A stretch of 64,000 bases of DNA from Leucocoprinus leucothites (taxonomy: Eukaryota; Basidiomycota; Agaricomycetes; Agaricales; Agaricaceae), in NCBI GenBank assembly GCA_013368445.1, contig JAACJO010000031.1, positions 310,001 through 374,000 on the forward strand, written 5' to 3'. The translations under genes and the position numbers were made by a program. Every line of letters begins with the position of its first letter. Positions within the stretch are counted from its first letter, which is position 1. Under the pieces are notes generated by a model. It was given only the letters and a program-made list of their open reading frames with translations. It made no database searches and was not told the DNA's origin. This document shows, piece after piece, positions 36,601 through 48,941 of the stretch.

Positions 36601-39075
36601 GAGCCAGTGCAGTAGTCTAGGAATATCAATCGTTGTTGTAGTCAAGCCATGAAGCTGATCCGGTGTTTGAATATATTTAGAATCCGCCTAATTTTTCTGA
36701 TGTCCGACGCACTTCGATGAAATACCCGCCTTTGACTCTTGTTTAATTTCCTCAGCTCATCTCTCCCTCCTCTTTTGGGACTCGGTAACACTGGGGTCCT
36801 GTGCGCTTGTGAAAACTTTTAATCGTCCATTCGGGAGGCCGTGGGCGATGGGGAATGAGTCGGCGTCGTTCGGTGGCCGGGGGGAGCGGCAGAACCACGT
36901 TATTGTCCGTGGCGTTGGACCGTGGCCAGATTTTGATTCAAAGCAAAGCAAGAATACTAGGAGTTCTGCCCCGCACGGCTTAGACGATATGGAGCTAGGG
37001 CACTAATTCCGACAGGGATTGGAAGGCACAGGCAAGCAATGACGAACCGTAATTCGAGGGCGAAAATTGCCCGAGACGGAAACCGCGCAACGATAGTTCT
37101 CTGTCTTTGAGTTCGCTGTGCCTCCAGTACGCCCAAAACCCAGTGTTGGAGAATTGGCTACTCATGTGTATCCCTATGATACGAACACTCCTGCTGCTCG
37201 TTCACTCGTTCTCAATGGGGTACTTTCTCCTGGCATGATCGTTGTGCCTTGCTTCCTTGTAGATCAGACCGGACACTATCTCGTTGGAGCAACGAGGCGT
37301 GGACGAGACGGTCCGAGATGTGCGAGGGTGGGGATGATGCGCGGGTCAGAGCCGCAGCTACGTTCGTCAGTGTAAGGGAATTCTTTGGCTCCTTTCGACA
37401 CCGACTATGCGATGGATGATTCACAGTCATTTCTCGTCGCCTCATACTATTATTTCCTGTGATTCTACGTCTCATTGTCACATCTCTCTCCTAGCGTTGT
37501 TCAACGTTCAGTAATAGGACGGACAGCTGTTTTTGGCTGAGTACCTGGCCGACCTACTTACCACGACTTCATCGTTTCATCCACTGCAATCACAAGCCCT
37601 CGCCCTGCGCCTATCGCATGACTCTCTCCTCCTAGTACACCTTTCCTCGCGATGCGGGATGGGCGGCGACAGCCCTATACACCTCTTTTTTTCTTACCAG
37701 TTACGTATGTAGAACAGGAGGGCACTGGTAGCCAAGGAGAGGCTGCTCAAATTTTATATAATAGTCAGACAGCGGATGTGATGGAAGGTTGGACTGCAGT
37801 CTCGAAGGTTGCACAGCAGTCGAGCAAGAACGAGACGGGGTAGGACCGCAATGATCGTGAAGGAGAACTTAACGGAGTACCTTATTTGATCCTTATAATG
37901 CAACCCCGATTTACTGACGTCAGTGAATCACAGAAACCTAATCCGTAGTGCTCGCACTCCTCAAGGCCTCAGCCCCGAATGCTACCGGGAAAAATCTGTA
38001 AGTATGCTGGATGGTCCGACGAATGCCACACACTCTCAAAACTACTCGCTTTACAGGTGGCCAGCCATGACATCTACGTATTTGATGTGTCATATTCGAC
38101 CCAAGTATGTTACGAGCATAACCACAACGGTAGTGACTCCACCATCAGCTTTTACCATTGTACATTATATTCAATGGGTCGCCTATACAATCAGCACCTT
38201 CGAGGCCTTGATTCCAAGACTCTCTTTTGACTGCCCGGGTGCAGGAGGGTAGGAGCCAAGCGCGCCGCTTTGAGAAGTACACCACTTTCGATGCGTTATG
38301 CCACTTGGTCTAATGAAATCTCGACCACGTTTATGACCCGCCTCATGGTCAAATTGAGTACTCCAATGATGAAGGACCACGTATATTTCAGTCGTCCTAT
38401 TCGTCTCAAGGTTACTCTCCCCGCTGTCGGATCCGCAGAAATTCAATTGTCTTACTACATCTGGCATCGCATCAACGCCGTATGGTTAGTCCATGACGAG
38501 ACAATCAGGGTTGGTGACGTAGGATGGCTAGAAACAAGTGATACAGTATGAATCATGTTATGTTCGGAAGGAATGGCCTGGAATGGCCCGTGTTCTTTTC
38601 GCTTGCTCCTTCAATATTCGCTGTCATGTTTTCTAGAAGTCTGGATGATATGCTTTTGCCGTGACGGAATGAGAGGGCGACTAATGTCCGCTACTGCGAG
38701 CGCTATGTGGGAGAGCCACCAGCTTATTTGACGTAATAACTAACATCATGCCTTCCGTCAGCTTGAACGATATATGATGTTTCAAAGTCGTGTTTCCTCC
38801 CAAATTGTCAAATCGGAGTTGAAGTGTTTGTAGCATACACAAATTCTCAACCTGGGCATCAACGAAATGAAATCGGCATCTTCAATGGAGCATGAGCAAA
38901 AACAAGCGTTTCCGCAAATAGTATACTTTGGCCTTAGCCGGGGAGTATCGGGAGAAGAGCATCCGCAACCAATTGTCCTGTCATTCGACATAAAGATCGC
39001 AGATTCGCTCAACTTTTAGCGCAGGGACAATGGTTATAAATTCCTATGCAAAGATTACAATTCTGGTATCTAACA
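36601..39075. other. 2.5-kb region without a supported gene
   Basis: Between the secreted protein and the amidotransferase. Two neighbouring plus-strand frames (37979-38230 and 38270-38551) read weakly protein-like but show no domain, no mutual similarity and no consistent splice sites. They may be remnants of a gene; I cannot support a call. Confidence 0.35.
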
Positions 39076-40213
39076 ATGCCCATCCGAGCTGCAGCCAAAG
39101 CCAAGAACCGTAAAGTTCGCATCGCCCTCTTATGTTGTGGCGAATTCACGGGCAAGCTCCTCAAAGACAATGGCGATTATCTCGCTTTTCACACCCGCTG
39201 GCTCAGAAAGTCTTTACCGAAAAACTCGAAAGTCAAGCCTAAGGTTGACGCCTATAAAGTCTACACCGAAGACCATCCCCTTCCCACCGACGAAGAAATT
39301 GACGACTACGATGCGATTCTGGTCTCAGGGTCACGTACGTGTTGCCTTGCTTCAAAGTGAATTTAGATTGACATACGACGCATTTAGCTTCCGATGCCTG
39401 GGCTGATGAGCCTGCCTGGATTCCCCGGCTCGTGGACTTCATTCGTAAAGTCGGCACCAATTATCCTGAAGTCAGGATTTTCGGTAAGTCCAATTCGAAT
39501 CGCAATTGGTGTCAGCTCATGATCGGTGTTTTTACTTTAATATAGCAATCTGCTTTGGGCACCAAATTGTCAATCGTGCCCTAGGCGGAACTGTTGATGG
39601 GTCTCGCGAGAAGCCCTGGGAGATTGGACCCACGCAAGTCAATACGACTTACATGGGTAAGATCCTGTACGGAAAGGAAAAACTGGTTAGTATATTCTTT
39701 TGTCACTACGCGTATCAATACTTATTCACCATCCCCTGCTATCGAATGTAGGAATTGCAACAATTCCATCAAGACCACGTACCTCTCGAGTCCCTTACCG
39801 AATTCCTTATCACTGGCGACATCTACCTGGTTGCAAGCTCCGCAGACTATCCGAACCATGGCATCGTCCAGTTCTATCCTCTCGACCCCAATGCCGACCC
39901 GAACGCTGAATTCAATCTTCACGAGCGAATCCACATCTTGACTTCCCAAGGACATCCCGAATATACTCAGAAAATCGTCACCGAGATGGCTCGGCAACGT
40001 GAGGAGAAACACACGATCCCTCAGAAGACGGTCGATGACTATTTCGGTCCGAATGGAAGAAATGCAGAAGAGAAGCCGATGGTATTGAGTGGAACAGGAA
40101 GGAGATGGGCTAGGGATTATGACGGTGTCATAGTCATTGGACATGCCTTCTGGAAGATGTTTGGAGTTAAGTACCCTGATGAGGAAGAAGAGGAGGATGA
40201 GGACCAGGAGTAG
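39076..40213 (+). CDS. Class I glutamine-amidotransferase-like protein
   Basis: Four exons giving about 300 residues, ending in an acidic DEEEEEDEDQE tail (TAG 40211-40213). The N-terminal half has RIALLCCGEFTGKL and a DYDAILVSGS strand-turn. The nucleophile motif is AICFGHQIVNRALGG, with the expected Cys in the elbow between strand and helix, and TSQGHPEYT supplies the His-Pro-Glu part of the catalytic triad; QFHQDHV is another family landmark. No synthase domain follows, so it is a stand-alone GATase1-fold protein, similar to the fungal YLR126C-type group. Ammonia donation or gamma-glutamyl hydrolysis of a small molecule is possible; the partner is unknown. I chose the ATG at 39076 over 39046 because the family starts close to the RIALL strand. 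Confidence 0.85.
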
Positions 40214-40985
40214 AAGCTGGTTAACTAGCAAAGAAGTATAGCCTTGCAATGTTGGATGACAATTTGTTTTTGTGTAAACTATTCAGCTCTTCACGGTGAA
40301 CTCCCTCTGAGATCTTACTGCCTAAGACAAGTTGAAGATGGTACATAAATTATCCAAACCGGACAAAGTTAAGTTTGCTCCTCTTCGATACTTAGCTTTC
40401 TCCACGTCGTGAATTATACAAACTCGGCATCCTAGACATACTCTTGGTTGTGTTGAGAACGAGTATAAGTTTGTGGAAAGTGGTAATTGGCAATGCACCT
40501 GAGCCTGTCGTGATCAGGGTGAGGGAAAACTTGGCAGCGAAGATGTTTTTGGGCTTGCGTATCGGGCCCGGTCTGTTGCCTCGCCGCCGCGCTAGTTCTT
40601 TGGTTCGGAGGGAGGTCTAGTGCTACGAAGCGTAAACTGCATCGTCTTCAGCGACAATAGTAAGAAAACTGCAACAGATCGAGCACGTAAGTATGAAGTG
40701 TCATTCGATAGCAACAGTTTGTTAGCTTGAATCCACAGCGGAAGGACTTGGACCAAGGTGGAACTAATCACTGAGGAACAATTAAAAAACCATCCTTTGG
40801 TGGCAACTCTTTTTTGCGTGGTTACAGGCACAGGCGCCCGGATGTGGTGAGAACGAGGCCGTAGGACACTATGCTGACGAATTCCGATTTAAGAGACCGA
40901 GACACGGAACAACACTTGATTTTTGTTCCTCGATCTCAGAATTCGAGGCATGCATGAAGTTTTTGTCACCCACTCGTGACTGTGG
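40214..40985. other. Intergenic stretch downstream of the amidotransferase
   Basis: No gene supported. Short frames only, none with a recognisable family. Confidence 0.4.
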
Positions 40986-41250
40986 ATGGTTTCCTCTGCT
41001 TTAAAATACTGATAATCGGAAGGTTTTTCTTTCTGATACCAACCGCCGCAGATATATTCAATGCAATGGCCAATATGCTTACATCCCGAAGACATCCGGC
41101 TTTTGGGAGGGGTGGCTCGAGCCCGCTTCGCTCTTTCCAGGTTGGGAGCTTGAAATTCATCCAATTGATGAAGAGCATGCCTCTTTCGCGCCGGCAGTCC
41201 CAGTATTTTGTATTATTGTCCAGGTGCGCAGGTCGTGCATTGGTTTGAAT
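40986..41250 (+). pseudogene. Decayed C-terminal fragment related to the neighbouring F-box gene
   Basis: The plus frame reads ADIFNAMANMLTSRRHPAFG followed by GRGGSSPLRSFQVGS. This aligns with the C-terminal segment of the F-box protein at 41901 (NPIINMLASRRKPGLPEGHA, then PLQYFHIDS). No upstream F-box part, start or leucine-rich region is present, so it is a relic. It lies less than 1 kb upstream of the intact gene. Confidence 0.5.
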
Positions 41251-41900
41251 GACAATGATATAAATTTGACTACCGCGAAGTGTCGAGAATCAGAGGAAGA
41301 TGGAGAACTTCGGTTCCTTTCTACTTGACATCTCACACGTCATGATCCCTATAACAATCTCTATGGTTCCCTCTCTCTGTGGTGTATTCATATCGTGAGC
41401 TACATATCAATATACTATGTAAATCCTACCAAAATCTTCGTTTTGTGTGCTGCGATTCCACGGGGGAAAAAGCAGTAGGATCAAACCGAGGAAGATCCTC
41501 AGCCTACCAGGCTAGGATCGCGCACAGAAGAGGCAACGGTAAATGGTCTAGGAATTTGAGTTTGTGCTTGCGTAAATTGTTTGCATGCCCCAAATGGAGT
41601 CGAGGATAGGGTTGCCCAGCGTACCGTCGCAGAAAATATAATTCAGACCTATTACCAGCGTGCACAGAAATAACCATTTACTTTTTTTCATGCATGTGAC
41701 GAATAGCTCTTCTAGACAACGCCAATAGCTTTCCCTGGCATTCTATAGCCCCTGTCCGGCATGACAGCGTGATCACTGGAACGTGGGAAAACATAAGCGC
41801 TCGACCTTGATGTGTAAATTTCTCTGGTATCCCTCTTCAAGGCCTCCTCCATCATCGATTTCCCTGTTTCACCCATAACGAATCTCAAACTCTCCCTGGT
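41251..41900. other. Upstream region of the F-box gene at 41901
   Basis: No gene supported. Presumed promoter; no obvious TATA box close to the ATG. Confidence 0.4.
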
Positions 41901-43388
41901 ATGGAGCACGTCGGCATGACTGAGAATAACACCTATATCTCCCTCTCAACTGAACACCAGGATCATACAAGTGTTCTGCCAGCGGAAATACTCGCCACTG
42001 TCTTCGATTTAGCATATGGTGGCGCTCGCCGAACCAGTAAAAAGCTTGTTCCATGTGCTGTCTGCTCCAGGTGGAGAGGAATTGCATGGTATTACCGACT
42101 CCTGTGGAAGGACTTCAAATTTCCGCTCGGTGCCCCCTACAAGCAGATTGATCGTCTTTTCGAACTTCATGCCCAGAATGCGGGTGATATGCCCCTCTTT
42201 GTGGAGGTGCAGCATTGTTCCTCGAATGATGTATTCAATCGTCTCTATGAATGCATTTTCGGCAAATATTCCAGTCGCATCGCTTCCCTAGAGCTTCGTG
42301 GGATCGGGCAATCAACATGGGAGATCATACAGTCAATTTCCGCCTCTTCTCCTTTTCCTCATCTGAGGACTCTCAAACTTTGGACTGATCCTCCAGCTGG
42401 TGGAGAGAACGAACTTTCCGAGTGGTGTTCCCACTTCCCCAATGTTCGCAATCTCTGGTTTGGCAATCCATTCTTTGCTGTACACGATGTCTTCCACATG
42501 GAACACATCACGTCCCTGTCTTTCACTGAGATCCACCCCGACACCGCCGTATACCTCCTCTCTCGATCTACAAACCTGGTCACATTCATTGCAGATTATG
42601 TCGATTCAAGTGAGGATAAGCCAGATTACTTGCCCAACCCTGTGCTATCCCGTGATGTCGTCCTGCCACATCTTCACAATTTCACATGGTTTGACCGTAC
42701 ATATGGTTCTGTGCCAGAGACCACTCCGGTTCATCATTTACGACTCCCTGCCGTCCGTCACCTCCACTGGCACTGGCGGGAATATGGAATAACCACGGGG
42801 TGCTGGGCTTCGTGGCAGCGGTGTTTTCGAAGCATGAAGAACCTCGAGACGCTTCGGCTGGAAATGGAAGCCGAAGGAGAATACTATGTTCCGCGGATAC
42901 TTCCTATATTTGCTCGGCTACCACTGCGCCAGCTGAGCATCGGTGTTTGTTGCATGCCTCGATGGAACTGGGAGGAATGCATCGATTATTTGGACTTGGA
43001 TATCAACCCGAAACGACCTCTTTTTCCAGCACTGGAGACCCTCAAATTTACTATGATCACAGGGTGGGGGCCTGGATATACGAGTGAAAATTTGGTGGTT
43101 TGGAACCCGATCATCAACATGCTTGCGTCCCGTAGAAAACCGGGTCTACCGGAGGGTCACGCGCCACTCCAGTATTTCCATATTGACAGCGAGTGGTTTG
43201 TTCACTGCTCGTCGTGGAGATGTGTAGACTCAAGCTGGCGTTCTCAGCATTATTTGTCTTTGCGCGAGATATTCAAGAATCGCCTAGTGTATAATGGGAA
43301 GGATATAGATTTGATTATTGCCGAATGTCAAGATGCTAGGGAAGAAAAAGACGGGGAACTTTTGTTACTCTCTCTCAAGGATTTTTAA
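41901..43388 (+). CDS. F-box protein with leucine-rich C-terminal region
   Basis: Single-exon frame of 495 residues. After a short polar N-terminus comes a typical basidiomycete F-box (LPAEILATVFDLAYGGARR through CSRWRGIAWYYRLLWKD, residues about 27-73), expected to bind Skp1 in an SCF ubiquitin ligase. The rest alternates leucine-rich segments (SLELRGIGQ, FPHLRTLKLW, VRNLWFG, ITSLSFTEIH, LETLRLEME, LRQLSIGV), which would form the substrate-recognition surface. Target unknown. A second in-frame Met at residue 6 could be the start. C-terminal fragments of the same family lie on both sides (40986 and 45390), so the locus had more copies. Confidence 0.85.
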   Translation: MEHVGMTENNTYISLSTEHQDHTSVLPAEILATVFDLAYGGARRTSKKLVPCAVCSRWRGIAWYYRLLWKDFKFPLGAPYKQIDRLFELHAQNAGDMPLFVEVQHCSSNDVFNRLYECIFGKYSSRIASLELRGIGQSTWEIIQSISASSPFPHLRTLKLWTDPPAGGENELSEWCSHFPNVRNLWFGNPFFAVHDVFHMEHITSLSFTEIHPDTAVYLLSRSTNLVTFIADYVDSSEDKPDYLPNPVLSRDVVLPHLHNFTWFDRTYGSVPETTPVHHLRLPAVRHLHWHWREYGITTGCWASWQRCFRSMKNLETLRLEMEAEGEYYVPRILPIFARLPLRQLSIGVCCMPRWNWEECIDYLDLDINPKRPLFPALETLKFTMITGWGPGYTSENLVVWNPIINMLASRRKPGLPEGHAPLQYFHIDSEWFVHCSSWRCVDSSWRSQHYLSLREIFKNRLVYNGKDIDLIIAECQDAREEKDGELLLLSLKDF

Positions 43389-45389
43389 GATAGACATCTT
43401 TCGTTTCTTGATAGACATTCAAGTCGCACTGGCTACTGATGATGTTAACCCTCGAGTATCATTATAGTCGGGTTAGTAATGCCACATATCATATCCTCAA
43501 ATAGAACTGCTTGCGCCGAGTTCCTTCCAGTATCTATGGTGGACTAGAATCAGATTACTGGTGCATCAAGTTGGAAGAGTGGAACACGAGGCGAAGGGAT
43601 AATACGGCGCGAGGGATTTGCCTGGCATTTCAGAGTGGTTTTCTCGAGGCTTATTTGAGCTCGGGGCTTTCAATCTAACCCGTGGTGCAAAGGACGATTT
43701 CCAACTGGGCTGGATTACGCATTTGACGGCCATGTTGATGCAGTGGTATTCATGCCCTTGCACTGCCCAAATTTGGTTGTGTTCAAAGTTATCGACAGTG
43801 TTGAGCTTTTCCGTAGTATTGGAATGCGTGGAAGTGGTGTTTGGTGAATATCGCAACGGCGCGGATATATATTGAAGCCAACGATGAGATCCAGTGAAAA
43901 GTCAATTGAGCTCGATAGAGGTTTATTGATTGATTTGAGAGCTGTTGGGGCGATTGATAATAGTAGAGATATATCGAGGCTGTTACACATGTTATGGCTG
44001 AATTTAAACCCAGGTGGGTTATATTATTTGCACCAAAACTTGTAAAACATTGAAATCCTGGTTGAGTGACCCTGGTAACAAACAGAACCAATCATCGTGT
44101 TGCATCATCACCGAACTTGTCCACGGCCTGCCATATCCATACAACTCTTTTCCTTCGACCACGCTACATCTGCAGGCTTCCGAGTTTTTGGAACACGATC
44201 CACATGTATTTTATCAGTATTCACTCTCATAAACTGCCTTGTTCACCCCAAAACCACAGCCTTATCTCCTTATATGCGCCTCAACTCATGACAATATGAT
44301 TTACGGCTTTCATGCTAGTGGCCTTAGTAGGTTTGTTTCAATGGGCTGCCTCTGGTCATTGAGTGTTTCTTCAGGCTCATATACTCTTTTTCTAGTGTTC
44401 ATTCGGTCAGGTTACGTCGGCACTCAGATTTTAGTTCGCTTTTCTACTCGCATTAATCCCACACTCCTATTCAGCCTCTAAACTTACACTTCATGAGGTC
44501 CTCACTTACTCGTCGCTGGCATATAAACATACATCTTCACCTCCCTTCGTCGGACTACATTCAGCGAATTGTCTCCATGTCCTTCCGGTTCTACTGTTAC
44601 ATGAAGGTGGGTGTCCAGTCAATATGCTAAAGTCCCTTAATGACTGGCTAGCTGGGAATCAGATCGCCGCCTTGCTACTCTACCAAGTATTGTCCCTCCA
44701 CCGTCATCTGATGCTGTGAGTGATGACACAACTGTTGCCTCGGGGGATTTCCTAACTGACCACATATAGCAGATAATCAGAGCGCTGAGTTCGCTCTTCT
44801 GCACTTTCTTGATCATCCCCTTTGTCCGCCTAACTCCCCATGACTTGCATCACAGATTTAGTACCGTAAGTCCTTGTCCACACTCGAGTTCATGCAATAG
44901 GCTTATCCCTCTGCACTAAGGTTGCTTCTCAGCTTGACTCCGCTCTCTCTTGTCCCTGCTGTCTTCCATATAGTAAGTGTTGACTTAGCATTTTCAGACT
45001 TAGTGCAAATGAGGCGTTCTAGATAACCAAATGACATAATGAGGTGAGTACAATGGTCTACACTGAGTTGGGATTTGTAGAGCGTCGTCGATATGGCTCA
45101 GCATAGATCAATGTGTCTCAATTCACATCAATTATTGTCAGTTACTGTAGATATCTAAAATGGTTATTGATTCAAATTGAGTGACATTGAGAAAGGAAAG
45201 GTCATTCTACGAGTCAAATAGAGAGAGATCGATGGAAATCAATTGTCCTCTATTAGGCTCAATTGACTTTCCACTGGGGATGAGAATTAGTGAGCTGGTG
45301 CATGGTATTGTTAATGTGCCTGTGACTAATTTTTGGGGGTGATCTTGATTATTTGGCAGTCGGCACTAAATGCCCGGAGTCAAGTTTCG
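43389..45389. other. 2-kb stretch without a supported gene
   Basis: I looked for further F-box fragments and found none before 45390. Many short overlapping frames on both strands at 43566-44480 lack family features. A short C/T-rich region with several possible splice sites (44480-45060) may be decayed coding sequence, but I cannot assign it. Confidence 0.35.
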
Positions 45390-45655
45390 AGAATTTACGA
45401 GGTTTTGGATATTGTGCGGTTGGCTGCGTGGGTGCCTAGTCACAATAATAACGGGTTGAATGTGATGGTCAATATCCTTGCGTCGCGAAGACTGGTTCTT
45501 CCGGAGGGGCTATTCTCCATTTCAGTTTTTCTAGAGTCAATGATGGGTATCCAAAGAAGAGGATGGACACATCGAGATGGCGGTCGGGAGAGTTGTTCAA
45601 GACATTTGATCAGCAAATAGATTTGAACGGGGAGGATGTTCTCCATTACATCTGA
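45390..45655 (+). pseudogene. Frameshifted C-terminal relic of an F-box gene
   Basis: One frame reads NNNGLNVMVNILASRRLVLP then EGLFSISVFLES, matching INMLASRRKPGLPEGHAPLQ of the gene at 41901. The homology continues in another frame as WRSGELFKTFDQQIDLNGED to a TGA at 45653-45655, corresponding to the SLREIFKNRLVYNGKDIDL end of the intact gene. The frame change plus absence of the F-box half marks it as a pseudogene fragment. Confidence 0.6.
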
Positions 45656-46189
45656 ACTTGATTGAATTGTGAATAGTAAATCCTATATACGGCCCAGTAC
45701 TCCAGTTGGGGAGCGGGGAGTCTTGTGCGAACTGGCTCAGTCAAGAAAGTGCCTCATCAGAGGACCAATTGTTTTGGTATAGGGCGGGTCATGGGGAGGG
45801 TGGCGGTGATTGCGTTTATGGGTTCCTGTTTCAGGGCGAGGGGGTGTCGATCATCAATCATTCTTTATATTTTGGGTGCTAGCTAGCGATAGTCTGGTAG
45901 ATTTTGTTGTTTGTCAGCGTTGCTTGCAATGGAGATAAGAAATAGAATTTGGAAAGAAGCCCCGCTTGTGAATAGTGTCCTGCGGAACTGAGGAATCTGA
46001 CCGAAAGCCCGAGGCGCTCTGAGCCCTAGAGGCAGGTTGCTGTCACGGTAGTCAGAGAGAGGTGGGATCTTGCGCAAATCTGCTCATCTGATGTCCAGAC
46101 AGTGTCACATGCACTATGGGTCATTCGCCTCAACTGATGTGATATGTCAGTCTTGGTTGTCCGACGGAACATATTTTTCTCGTTCTGGG

Positions 46190-46851
46190 GATAATTTGGA
46201 CAGCAACAATGCTCAAATAAACGCCGGGGGCTTGATTGAATATTCTTGGCCTTCCTTTCAACTTCGAAACGCCCGCTGACTTATATATTTGTGTATAGGA
46301 GCCCACACAGCAGTCTTCCTTCCATCTATCACGCACAATGAGATAAGAAAGAAGACACGCCCATCCACCCAATAGCTGAAAAATAGGATGATATTGCTTT
46401 TTCTATGGATGTTGAGGTGACGTGCTATTTCTGTCTTCCGCTATACAAGGGGACCTGGCGCGGCGGAAGCAGAATGAGCGTTTAATTGAACATTTTTGGT
46501 ATCAAATAATCGGTATATGATCGGGTGTTCTTTCTGGCTTCGAGGCGCCCATTGGCTTATAAAACGGGAAGCCTTCTAAGGGTTCCTGGTGTTCATACCC
46601 CCTTGTCGTTCCTACAGTAACTTTACCTCAAGTGCGTTTTTTGTATATTCCCATCCATATTATGTGGCTCCTTAAGCTCTTTATTCCTGTCTCGGCTGAA
46701 TCACCTACTAGTTTCTTGATCTAAAGTGTTCAGGCTATATCTCTCGCAAACCTCCTGAAACCTAATAGTGCGAATCTTGACAAGTTGAGGCATACTTTAT
46801 TGTGCTAGCTTTGAGTTATCTATTTGTTTTCTAACTCATTGTCATCGTAGC
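46190..46851 (+). repeat. Duplicated upstream block, copy 1 (pairs with 48250-48941)
   Basis: From ACAGCAACAATGCTCAAATA onward this block closely matches 48258 onward, including CTTCGAA(A/G)CGCCCGCTGAC followed by a TATA-like element and the CATCACGCACAATG segment. Inside each copy the motif TTGAA-ATTCTTGG...CTTCGA-GCGCCC...CTTATA occurs twice, so the block is itself an internal direct repeat. A TATAAAA (46558-46564) and a donor-like GTGCGT further down suggest promoter plus leader intron of the small gene at 46852. Confidence 0.65.
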
Positions 46852-47035
46852 ATGGGCAACCCGGCACAACCATCGGGAACCACAAACTCATCGGGGTCCA
46901 AAAACCCGAAGGGTAGTACGGTGGTACGTGGGTAAACTATATGGAATTCATGAAACGTTTATGAACGCTTGTGAGTTTAGAAGAAATGATTGATGATCAC
47001 TCTGGTAGAAATATATGTACTCCTTTGAAATATAG
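46852..47035 (+). CDS. 32-residue peptide gene, copy 1 (MGxP...KYxxxFEI)
   Basis: Two exons: 46852-46923 (MGNPAQPSGTTNSSGSK, then NPKGSTV) and 47009-47035 (KYMYSFEI-stop), joined in phase across an 85-bp GTACGT...TAG intron. The paralog at 48942 has the same exon plan, the same intron start (GTRCGTGGGT) and the matching end EKYLFEI-stop, though the middle is much longer there. Preservation of exon-intron structure and both ends across two diverged copies is the main argument for a real gene. An acceptor directly before the ATG suggests a leader intron. The Met-Gly start would allow N-myristoylation in principle. Function unknown. Confidence 0.5.
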
Positions 47036-47757
47036 TGTTTTTCTGCACCCCTCGGACTCGACTCTTATGACCTTGTAAGACAGGATTATGTCAGATTTGA
47101 GTATTTGCAAACTGTAAGCTCTACGTCAAGGAGGGTGTGTCCTATTCTAACAACAATATTATTATCATATATGACGGTATGGATGGTTGGCGTACCCATT
47201 TCTCTTACTACCATCTCTCCAAATTATATTCCAAGTTATACTACTACGTAACTCACCATCCGCACGACCTCAGTGAGGCTGTTCTACGGGAGTCATGACA
47301 GCAGCCCTTTCACAAACCGCCCTCAAGCGCGATATGGAATCGTTCCTTGACACGGCCGGTTTCTATAGCCACGCTCAAATGAGCATGATATACTTCAGCT
47401 GTAGACACCTTCTTTGCAGTGCGCTGCTATGAGTGAAGATATGTAAGGGGATTTTGAAGACAGGCGAGTCGGTTTGGTATAGGAATCCGAGCAAAGGAAG
47501 TGACTCACCGGATTGCTGTTCATGGTGACAGTCGGAGAGCGGGCGGGATCTGACGGAAGATCCGTTCATCTGATTTCCGCCGGATGGTGTACCGAATATG
47601 GTTCATGTAAGAGTGACCATTGTTATTATTGACTAGCCCTACGCGTCGATAATGTTTCTGGTTCAAGGGAGGCGAGAGTCTGTGATTCTTGGATGCCACT
47701 ATAGATAGTACTCGGCAGGACATCTTGAAGATGCGAATTGAACAACCACAACAGTGG
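47036..47757. other. Spacer with short repeated segment
   Basis: No gene. The segment 47515-47570 (GACAGTCGGAGAGCGGGCGG, then CATCTGAT) resembles 46040-46092 (AGTCAGAGAGAGGTGGGATC, then CATCTGATG), another trace of local duplication. Confidence 0.4.
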
Positions 47758-48240
47758 ATGGACGATCGAGCAAGTGACTAAAAAGGCGATGTTGCAGGTC
47801 TCACTGCCGCGGTCTCCAGAGCCCCGATCCGACTTGTATTGGGGTTATGACTAGTTGGTGGCTGTGTTTCCTGCACCTTTCTCCACGCTTTCCATCTTGC
47901 ACATATGTATGTATCGGCTTTTATCTATATCTCTTGGTCTTTTCGTGTCGACGTGGCTTACTAGAGACGAGAAATGTCGTCGTTTATGCCAGGGACAACG
48001 ACTATACCTTCTGTGATACCTGCTGTGGTTATGACGAGGACGAATACGATGCCTGGTAGTAGTGGTAATTGTGGCGGTGGTAATAGTTCTGTTATTAGGG
48101 GGAGGATTGGAGCTTGGTAGGGAAGGAAGGAAGACTGATATAGGTTTGGGAAGGGGATCCGGCATTGATACGCCTGTTTGTGAAGGAGATTTTGAAAGAT
48201 AGAGGGGCGTCTGAATCGGTTGGGTTCATTTTTGTCTTGT
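47758..48240 (+). repeat. Duplicated block, truncated copy (pairs with 49636-50175)
   Basis: Begins ACGATCGAGCAAGTGACTAA versus ACGATCGAGCAAGTCGCCAA at 49636 and continues through the AGTTGGTGGCTGTGTT segment into the start of the oxysterol-binding protein coding region. It breaks off just after the first exons and joins the start of the next upstream block at about 48250. Confidence 0.7.
47974..48235 (+). pseudogene. 5'-end relic of an oxysterol-binding protein gene
   Basis: Starts ATGTCGTCGTTTATGCCAGG, near-identical to the start of the intact gene at 49878, with the ACGATGCCTG|GTAGTAG splice-donor region and the GGGGGAG|GATTGGAGC acceptor region conserved. It then lacks about 55 bp that encode the VKLLAALRSG segment, continues with GGATCCGGCATTGATACGCC (matching the DPALIHP exon) and ends about 48235. 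No ankyrin, PH or ORD part follows. Confidence 0.7.
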
Positions 48241-48249
48241 TCTGGGCAT

Positions 48250-48941
48250 ATAAGTTGGACAGCAACAATGCTCAAATAAACGCCGGGGCGCTTGATTGAA
48301 TATTCTTGGCCGTTCTTCCTTTCAACTTCGAAATGCCCGCTGACTTATATATATATGTATATAGGAGTTCACAATAGTAATCTTCCCTCCATCCATCACG
48401 CACAATGCGGTAAGAAAGAAGACGCGCCCATCAAGCCAATAGCTGGAAAATAATATGATGTGGCCTTTTCTACGATCAACTATTTCTGTCTTCCACTGTA
48501 TAAGGGTGCATGGCGCAAGGCGGTGAGTGAGCGTTTAATCGAAGATTCTTGGTATCAAATAATCAGCATGTGATATGGTGTCTTTTTGGCTTCGAAGCGC
48601 CCGCTTACTTATATAACAAGAAGCGGTCCTGATGCCCATAGTCTCTCGTCGTTCCGTTACAGTAAAACCCCAGGTGCGTTCTCATGCCTCCCATGCGGCT
48701 CCTTAAGCCTTTTACTCCCGTCGCAACTGAATCACTTACTATTTTCTCGGTTTAGATCATTGTTCAGGCCACACTTCTGGCAGACTCCGTAGAGGTGGGT
48801 GGGTCGCTATGTCACTCTCTATCACAATCTTGTGGATTTTTGACTCAAACTCCTAGTAGTGCGGACATTGACAAGTTGAGTCTCATGTTACTCTGCTGGC
48901 TTTGAGCTGCCTCTTATTTTATAATTGATTGTCGTTGCAGC
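48250..48941 (+). repeat. Duplicated upstream block, copy 2 (pairs with 46190-46851)
   Basis: Same order of motifs as copy 1, with a TTATATAA element at 48609-48616 in the position of copy 1's TATAAAA, a following GTGCGT donor-like site and an acceptor directly before the ATG at 48942. Differences are scattered substitutions and small indels, consistent with an old duplication. Confidence 0.65.

Noticed and set aside
37979..38551. Two short plus-strand frames as exons of a gene
   Set aside because: I could not join them with plausible splice sites and recognise no family.
47851..48165. Minus-strand frames of about 104 codons in the duplicated block
   Set aside because: They are antisense shadows of the leader and first exon of the truncated oxysterol-binding protein copy.
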